Source of the DNA: DHVE2 group archaeon
Lineage (GTDB): Archaea > Thermoplasmatota > Thermoplasmata > Thermoplasmatales > Aciduliprofundaceae
Reading direction: 5' to 3'
Assembly (NCBI GenBank): GCA_027014065.1
Contig: JALWEL010000135.1
Span: forward strand, 1 to 9,894
Length of the DNA: 9,894 bases
Within the stretch, counting starts at the first letter, position 1. Each line of letters opens with the position of its first letter. A program made the position numbers and the translations under genes. Shown one piece after another: positions 6,383 through 9,894 of this stretch. Under the pieces are notes generated by a model. That model saw nothing but the letters and a program-made list of their open reading frames with translations. It made no database searches and was not told the DNA's origin.

Positions 6383-6730
6383 ATGAACGAAAATCTCGAG
6401 AAGCTGATGAAGATTCTCACAGACTCTTACGCCATCAAAATTCTGGCCGCCAGCTACCACGAGGAGAAGAGCGCCATACAATTGAGCCAGGAGCTGAACG
6501 TGCCCATAGCCGCCTGTTACAGAAGACTCCATTCTTTGCAGAGCATGAACCTCATATCCGTTTCTGTGAAAACAAATTACAAGGGAAAGAAGATAAAGTA
6601 TTACAACTCAAACATAAAAAAGGTGAGCATTCACATAGAGAACAACCACATCTACATAGAGTTGTTTGATAAGGATGGCAATGTGAAGAAATACAGCGGC
6701 AAAATTGTCGGAAAGGGGTATGGAGAATGA
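6383..6730 (+). CDS. Winged-helix DNA-binding regulator of operon B
   Basis: The protein has 115 residues from ATG 6383, a start chosen by TATA spacing over the in-frame ATG 6371. The N-terminal helix (1-15) is followed by a winged helix: AIQLSQELNVPIAACYRRLH (31-50) carries the turn and recognition helix, SLQSMNLISV (51-60) leads into the wing, and beta strands fill about 70-106. It is paralogous to the operon A regulator along its whole length, with shared SD-YxIxIL, PIAxCYRR, KGKxI and NIK positions. It resembles ArsR-like archaeal regulators without visible metal-binding cysteines. It is the first gene of its operon; its TGA overlaps the next ATG in an ATGA, so translation is probably coupled. 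Autoregulation through the inverted repeat 40-80 bp upstream is possible but unproven. Confidence 0.82.
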   Translation: MNENLEKLMKILTDSYAIKILAASYHEEKSAIQLSQELNVPIAACYRRLHSLQSMNLISVSVKTNYKGKKIKYYNSNIKKVSIHIENNHIYIELFDKDGNVKKYSGKIVGKGYGE

Positions 6731-7254
6731 ACCCGGAAAACCTGAAAAAAATAACACCGGGAAAAGCGAATTTGGTGGTATCAAAAAAAACACCCATTCC
6801 AGAGTTGAACTATCAAATTTTAAAATACTTGGTTACCGAGAGAAAAGCTAAAATCCTGTTCATATCCATCGAAAAGCCACATCAGTACATGACCTACATT
6901 TTAGGAATGCATGGTGTCCCTCAGAGAAATATCACTTATTTAGATATAGAGAATTCAAAAATTAAATTCCCAATCACCCTCAACAACATGAAGAATTTGC
7001 ACATTGGTGGATTCTTGCGCAGGGAAATCATCGTGCTTAAAGACTACGACTATGTGCTCGTGGACAACATAGAGCATCTGCAGCACATTTGGACCGACGA
7101 GAGTATAAAGGAATTTCTAATGAGTTTAGTTGTGGATGCAAATAAATACGGAACTTCTGTAATAATCCCCGTACGCTCCACTGAAAACCATTCCGGGAAA
7201 CTCGCCTTGGAGATGTGCGACGAGAAAATAGACATAGATGAGGTGAGCACATGA
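6727..7254 (+). CDS. RecA/KaiC-like protein lacking a Walker A motif
   Basis: This 175-residue protein has the strand order of a small RecA-fold domain but no P-loop. Where GxxGxGKT should stand it reads LVVSKKTPIPELN (16-28). KILFISIEKPHQYM (42-55) follows at the position of the KaiC second strand. A clear Walker-B-like strand, YDYVLVDNIEHL (107-118, Asp113), and a later strand SVIIPV (144-149) remain. It therefore probably does not hydrolyse ATP by itself and may act as a partner subunit of the complete ATPase encoded next. Both junctions are ATGA overlaps, with the winged-helix gene before it and the ATPase gene after it. That tight coupling fits equimolar production of a complex. It may be distantly related to the DUF835 protein in operon A. 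I do not recognise a named family with confidence. Confidence 0.7.
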   Translation: MNPENLKKITPGKANLVVSKKTPIPELNYQILKYLVTERKAKILFISIEKPHQYMTYILGMHGVPQRNITYLDIENSKIKFPITLNNMKNLHIGGFLRREIIVLKDYDYVLVDNIEHLQHIWTDESIKEFLMSLVVDANKYGTSVIIPVRSTENHSGKLALEMCDEKIDIDEVST

Positions 7255-7907
7255 GAATAAAAAGCGGAATTAGAGGATTGGACGAGCTTATTGAGGGAGG
7301 ATTCCCTGATCCTTCTATAATCTTGGTATACGGACCTCCCGGCGCTGGAAAGAGCATATTCTCACTCCAATTCTTAATGGAGGGCGCAGCCAACGGTGAA
7401 AAAGGTTTGTATATAACCACCCTAAGCGAGAAATTCAACTGGATGATTCGATTCATGTCCAGATTCGAGTTTTTCAACAGGGAGTTCTTCGAAAATGGTA
7501 GCATCGGGTACGTGGACATAGGCGAGGATCTAAGGGATGAAGATTCAACGATTATATCGAAGATAAAGGAAGAAATCGCAATGAGCATGCCAAAGAGAAT
7601 TGTGATCGACCCCATCAATCCAATACGAGAGTATATACCATCATACCGTGAATTCCTGTTTGACCTCGTTGATCTGCTTAAAAAATGGGATTCCACCGTC
7701 ATCATGACCGCTGAAAAGAAGGAGAAAAGTTACGATGAGGAAATGTACATGGCCGATGGGATATTAGAAATGATAATGCAGAGCGAAGGTGAAGTTATAA
7801 GAAGATACATACGCGTGATAAAAATGAGGGGGACGAACCACAGCCTGTCCATGCATCCCCTATCTATCGATGAGAGCGGAATGTCGGTGCTTCGGGCTAA
7901 CTTCTGA
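7251..7907 (+). CDS. KaiC-domain RecA-superfamily ATPase
   Basis: This is a 218-residue single-domain KaiC-like protein. GIRGLDELIEGGFPDPSIIL (6-25) is the classic KaiC N-terminus. Walker A is GPPGAGKS (28-35), LYITTLSEK (53-61) corresponds to the strand bearing the catalytic acidic residue, and RIVIDPINPI (116-125, Asp120) is Walker B. IKMRGTNHS (190-198) is the diagnostic KaiC KMRGTxHS segment, near the subunit interface in KaiC hexamers. It should bind and hydrolyse ATP and may oligomerise. It is the last gene of operon B, starting in an ATGA overlap with the P-loop-less protein. The final 11 bp overlap the 3' end of convergent purC. The likely role is an ATP-driven regulatory switch acting with the two proteins encoded before it; a direct output is not visible. 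A clock function should not be assumed from the family name. Confidence 0.88.
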   Translation: MRIKSGIRGLDELIEGGFPDPSIILVYGPPGAGKSIFSLQFLMEGAANGEKGLYITTLSEKFNWMIRFMSRFEFFNREFFENGSIGYVDIGEDLRDEDSTIISKIKEEIAMSMPKRIVIDPINPIREYIPSYREFLFDLVDLLKKWDSTVIMTAEKKEKSYDEEMYMADGILEMIMQSEGEVIRRYIRVIKMRGTNHSLSMHPLSIDESGMSVLRANF

Positions 7908-8784
7908 AATTTTTTCCTGTGATTCTCTGATACATATCCTCGTAGAGCTCTTGAACTTTTTTTATCATCTCCTCCGGCAATGGGGGTATATCTGGCTCTT
8001 TCTCCCCGCGCTCTCTAGCATTCATGAGCGAGGAATAATATCCGCTCTCCCTGTAATACTGCCTGACAAATTCCTTGCTCAACTGCACGATTTTCCCGTT
8101 TTCATATTCTTTTTTGTCCCACCAGCGATCCTCATCCATGGTGCCGAAGGTATCGACCACAACTATTTCTCTCTCTTCATCCATGGCCAGCTCCTTCTTC
8201 CCGTCCACATGGATTAAGCCTCTTTTTCCTACTTCTCTCTCAATGATTTCGTCGATTTTCAATATCATCTCGCGGATTTCCTCTATCTCATCCCTTCGCA
8301 ACCCGCCTATTTCCATGGCTTCTTTCATATCTACCTTTCTATCGTATTCTTCGAATTTCGTGGTTATTTCGAACAATGGTTCAGGAAGCCGCGAGCCGTA
8401 TTCCGGCATTGAGCTGAATCCCAAATCCCTGTAGCCTATTTTCCCCTTTTTCAATCGATCATACAGAGAGCCAGCTAAGTAGTAGCGGGTGATGAACTCC
8501 AGAGGAATAAGGTAATTCCTATCATTTTCGTTTCCCCTATTTACAATTTTGAATTTTCTAACTATCATCTCGCGACCATCACACTTGATATAGTGATTTT
8601 TTATCCCTTCCTCCCCTATCTTTTCGAACCAGAAGGCAGAGGTTCTACAGAGAATCTCCCCCTTACCAGGTATTTTCGATGGAATGATCTTATCGAACAC
8701 AGATATGTTGTCTGTGAACCTGAAAAGTAGATTCTCTCCAATGTCATAAACCTCTTTAACTTTCCCTCTTCTTATTAATCTCAT
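7897..8784 (-). CDS. purC: Phosphoribosylaminoimidazole-succinocarboxamide synthase (SAICAR synthetase)
   Basis: The protein ligates aspartate to CAIR with ATP to give SAICAR, a step of de novo purine synthesis in the cytosol. The N-terminal RRGKVKEVYDI (5-15) is the family's nucleotide-binding strand-turn. SKIPGKGEILCRTSAFWFEK (36-55), PLEFITRYYLAGSL (94-107), LFEITTKFEEYD (137-148), LIHVDGKKELA (190-200) and VVDTFGTMDEDRWW (209-222) follow in the usual order. At 295 residues it is longer than the compact bacterial form of about 240 and resembles the longer type, with a C-terminal helix around 268-290. The ATG at 8784 is preceded closely by GGTGGT. The stop is TAG. The gene lies 30 bp after the small coiled-coil gene but behind a T tract, so it may use its own TATA-like element. 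No other purine gene is visible in the window. Confidence 0.95.
   Translation of the reverse strand: MRLIRRGKVKEVYDIGENLLFRFTDNISVFDKIIPSKIPGKGEILCRTSAFWFEKIGEEGIKNHYIKCDGREMIVRKFKIVNRGNENDRNYLIPLEFITRYYLAGSLYDRLKKGKIGYRDLGFSSMPEYGSRLPEPLFEITTKFEEYDRKVDMKEAMEIGGLRRDEIEEIREMILKIDEIIEREVGKRGLIHVDGKKELAMDEEREIVVVDTFGTMDEDRWWDKKEYENGKIVQLSKEFVRQYYRESGYYSSLMNARERGEKEPDIPPLPEEMIKKVQELYEDMYQRITGKNFRS
7910..7915 (+). terminator. T6 terminator of operon B
   Basis: Six Ts start two bases after the ATPase stop (TGA 7905-7907). As in operon A, the tract lies inside the 3' end of the convergent gene, here purC. Confidence 0.5.
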
Positions 8785-8793
8785 ACCACCATC

Positions 8794-8816
8794 AAAGAAA
8801 AAAAGAATAAAAATTT
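8794..8816 (-). terminator. T-tract terminator, overlapping a possible purC TATA element
   Basis: Read on the minus strand, this gap after the 52-residue gene contains ATTTTTATTC followed by T7 (8804-8798) and CTTT, a strong archaeal termination signal. AAATTTTTAT (8816-8807) is also about 26 bp upstream of the purC ATG, where a TATA box would lie. The same bases may end one transcript and start the next. Confidence 0.45.
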
Positions 8817-8973
8817 AGCGGTTTGCAATCATCTGCATATAGTTGTAAAGCTGCTGCACATAGCTCTTCAAGCCATCTAAGCTCTTCTCCAGCATTCGAA
8901 TGTCCAGTTCCATCCTGTTCACTTTTTCCTCAAGCCTTGCGATCCTGCTTTCCAGCTCCTCAGGTGATACCAT
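8815..8973 (-). CDS. Small coiled-coil protein, 52 residues
   Basis: An ATG at 8973 opens a 52-codon frame ending in TAA. It begins MVSPEELESRIARLEEKVNR and ends QMIANR. After the first few residues it is one predicted amphipathic helix: Leu, Ile, Val and Met recur at heptad spacing (L7, I11, L14, V18, M21, I25, L28, L32, L35, V39, L42). A short parallel or antiparallel coiled coil is therefore likely. The ribosome binding site AGGTGA (8983-8978) lies four bases before the ATG. The upstream membrane-protein gene ends 10 bp before this start, so the two are co-transcribed and probably translationally coupled. The product may be a cytosolic partner or oligomerisation factor of that membrane protein. 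It has no recognisable enzymatic domain. The good start signal and sound coding pattern make it a real gene despite its size. Confidence 0.8.
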   Translation of the reverse strand: MVSPEELESRIARLEEKVNRMELDIRMLEKSLDGLKSYVQQLYNYMQMIANR

Positions 8974-8983
8974 TTAATCACCT

Positions 8984-9349
8984 TTACGCTGGCGGCGGTG
9001 GTGGCGGGGGTGCAGCTACCGGTGCCTTCTTCTTCCACACTAAGGCAAGAATTGCACCTATCAAGGTCAGGATGTTGAATCCGCCCAGTATAAACGCCAG
9101 TATTCCAACTATCCCCGCCTTGTGCACCTTTGCTGGATCACCGGTCTTTGCCCATATCGCTGCAAGAATTGTGAGGATGGCCCATAAGAGGAACCAGCCT
9201 GCACAAACACCGAAAATCAAAGTGCCACTAAACATCCCTGACAAACCAAACATCCCTGCAAACATTCCCGGCAGAGCAACGTACGCTAGTTGCAGTATGC
9301 CGCCTATCAGCAGGAGCACAAAAGCCCCCATTGGGTAGTCATCGGCCAT
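8984..9349 (-). CDS. Small membrane protein with polyproline C-terminus
   Basis: The 121-residue protein has about four hydrophobic segments (about 7-26, 28-48, 50-66 and 78-105). A short loop, AKTGDPAKVHK (67-77), lies before the last of these. The C-terminus is KKKAPVAAPPPPPPPA, a basic then polyproline tail that should lie in the cytosol. No catalytic motif is seen and I do not recognise a named family. The half from about residue 42 onward aligns with the neighbouring protein encoded at 9455-9721, including KTGDPxKVHK, ILGGxN and LIGAILA, so the two are tandem paralogues. ATG 9349 is preceded by GGTGAA (9360-9355), and a TATA box lies near 9381-9391. The 52-residue coiled-coil gene follows after 10 bp. 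A role in membrane organisation or as an anchor is possible, but only a guess. Confidence 0.75.
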   Translation of the reverse strand: MADDYPMGAFVLLLIGGILQLAYVALPGMFAGMFGLSGMFSGTLIFGVCAGWFLLWAILTILAAIWAKTGDPAKVHKAGIVGILAFILGGFNILTLIGAILALVWKKKAPVAAPPPPPPPA

Positions 9350-9380
9350 TTTTGTTCACCCATGGAACATATATCATCAA

Positions 9381-9392
9381 AATATAAAAATC
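9381..9392 (-). promoter_or_regulatory. TATA box for the 121-residue membrane protein
   Basis: The minus strand reads GATTTTTATATT here. It lies about 36 bp before the ATG at 9349, giving a leader of roughly 10 nt that contains the GGTGAA ribosome binding site. Confidence 0.55.
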
Positions 9393-9420
9393 TTTTGTTC
9401 GTTTTATTCCAGCCCCGCAT

Positions 9421-9454
9421 ACATCACAATAAAAATTTAAAACAAAAATAAGAA
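9421..9454 (-). terminator. T-rich region after the 88-residue membrane-protein gene
   Basis: Immediately after the TAA at 9455 the minus strand is rich in T runs (TTATTTTTG, TTTTAAATTTTTATTG). It probably terminates the distal transcript before the promoter of the next membrane-protein gene. The whole gap 9350-9454 holds only this and that promoter. Confidence 0.4.
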
Positions 9455-9721
9455 TTAGATGGGTGGTGGGGGCGGCGGTTGGGTTATAGGTGCTGGAGGT
9501 TTCCATGTAAAAGCGAGAATCGCACCGATAAGAGAAATTACATTCAACCCGCCTAGTATAGAAGCAATGAGCCCGAGAACCGCACCCTTGTGTACCTTCT
9601 CCGGATCCCCGGTTTTCACCCACTGGGCAGATAGAATCATCAACACTCCCCATATTATGAACCATATCACGTAGATTATCCAACAAACCGTCCCGAGCTC
9701 AAACATCCATTCACAGGGCAT
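9455..9721 (-). CDS. Small membrane protein paralogue with polyproline tail, possibly truncated
   Basis: The frame from ATG 9721 encodes 88 residues with two clear hydrophobic segments (about 9-33 and 48-72), then a KPPAP...PPPPPPI tail. It aligns with residues about 42-121 of the 121-residue neighbour: WVKTGDPEKVHK (34-45), ILGGLN (55-60) and LIGAILA (64-70). The two N-terminal hydrophobic segments of the neighbour are missing. A matching segment (LLIGGIL) is found in another frame just upstream at 9742-9843. The gene is therefore either a shortened paralogue or the 3' part of a frame-disrupted one. The start has only a weak AGG-type ribosome binding site and no TATA box at a suitable distance, so expression would depend on the promoter at the window edge. 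No function is assigned. Confidence 0.6.
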   Translation of the reverse strand: MPCEWMFELGTVCWIIYVIWFIIWGVLMILSAQWVKTGDPEKVHKGAVLGLIASILGGLNVISLIGAILAFTWKPPAPITQPPPPPPI

Positions 9722-9741
9722 TTAACCTACTGCAAAAATGA

Positions 9742-9862
9742 TCATGCCACTCTCTGCCACAATGCATCTGCAAGAATTACCGTTATCTCTGCGATCATTC
9801 CCAGAATACCACCTATCAGCAGGGGAAAATACACACACCCCACATACTCTTTCGCCCACCAT
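9742..9862 (-). pseudogene. Possible out-of-frame 5' remnant of the 88-residue paralogue
   Basis: A TATA box near 9889 places transcription start at ATG 9862. That ATG frame (stop TAA 9722-9724) encodes 46 Cys-containing residues (VCGVC and CRC pairs) unlike the neighbours. Shifted by one base, the same DNA encodes EYVGCVYFPLLIGGILG and a further hydrophobic stretch, ending at TGA 9742-9744. This resembles DYPMGAFVLLLIGGILQ, residues 4-20 of the 121-residue paralogue. The simplest reading is a full-length paralogue broken by a frameshift just after the start and by further changes before 9721. Alternatives are a genuine 46-residue CxxC/CxC protein, or a separate 33-residue membrane peptide starting at GTG 9843. 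A sequencing error cannot be excluded. Confidence 0.4.
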
Positions 9863-9884
9863 CACAAAATAAAAGAAAGGAAGA

Positions 9885-9893
9885 TATATAAAA
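9885..9893 (-). promoter_or_regulatory. TATA box at the window edge
   Basis: The minus strand reads TTTTATATA, an excellent archaeal TATA box. Its centre lies about 27 bp before ATG 9862, so a leaderless transcript starting there is expected. The BRE lies at or beyond the edge of the window. Confidence 0.6.
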
Positions 9894-9894
9894 C

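Noticed and set aside
7037..7705. A 222-codon minus-strand frame opposite the operon B ATPases
   Set aside because: It spans the junction of two well-supported plus-strand genes with KaiC motifs. Its translation is serine- and arginine-rich with no domain pattern.
1..9894. Possible CRISPR array, tRNA or rRNA genes, insertion sequences
   Set aside because: Reading both strands I saw no regularly spaced repeats, no tRNA-like cloverleaf with TTCRANNC-type arms, no rRNA stretch and no transposase. A tool such as tRNAscan or Infernal could still find a cryptic ncRNA.

Overview
The window looks like a compact chromosomal segment of an AT-rich archaeon. The case rests on a group II chaperonin (thermosome) subunit with a Gly-Met-rich tail, several KaiC/GvpD-like RecA-fold ATPases with small winged-helix partners, a DUF835 protein, archaeal TATA boxes about 25 bp upstream of start codons (several transcripts look leaderless), GGTGA-type ribosome binding sites and T-tract terminators. 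A euryarchaeon of the Thermoplasmata/Aciduliprofundum type is my best guess. That is inference from gene style, not a marker-gene placement.

Layout. Positions 1-627 hold the 3' part of a radical-SAM protein resembling the RlmN group. It meets tail to tail, with a 7 bp overlap, a minus-strand quality-control operon: thermosome subunit (1513-3171), then the membrane zinc protease HtpX (621-1481). A 130 bp divergent promoter region separates this from plus-strand operon A (3302-5791): a degenerate receiver-DUF835 protein, a GvpD/KaiC-like ATPase and a winged-helix regulator. Operon A ends in a T6 tract and overlaps by 38 bp a convergent minus-strand membrane protein (5754-6254). A second divergent promoter region with an imperfect inverted repeat drives operon B (6383-7907): a paralogous winged-helix regulator, a RecA-like protein that has lost its P-loop, and a complete KaiC-like ATPase, with ATGA start/stop overlaps between them. 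Operon B ends inside the 3' end of the convergent purC (7897-8784). Upstream of purC on the minus strand lie a 52-residue coiled-coil protein too short for most gene callers and two related small membrane proteins with polyproline tails. The 5' part of the more distal one looks frame-disrupted.

How the genes may work together. Operons A and B are two versions of one theme: one ATPase with an intact Walker A motif, one RecA-fold or RecA-like partner without it, and one CYRR-type winged-helix protein. This suggests a KaiC-centred archaeal signal-transduction and transcription module in tandem. It is the most interesting part of the window. KaiC-like ATPases have been proposed as signalling hubs in archaea, but the output of this pair is not visible from sequence. 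The thermosome/HtpX pair is an ordinary protein-quality-control unit, and purC is a housekeeping purine gene. No tRNA, rRNA, CRISPR array, transposase or attachment site was recognised.
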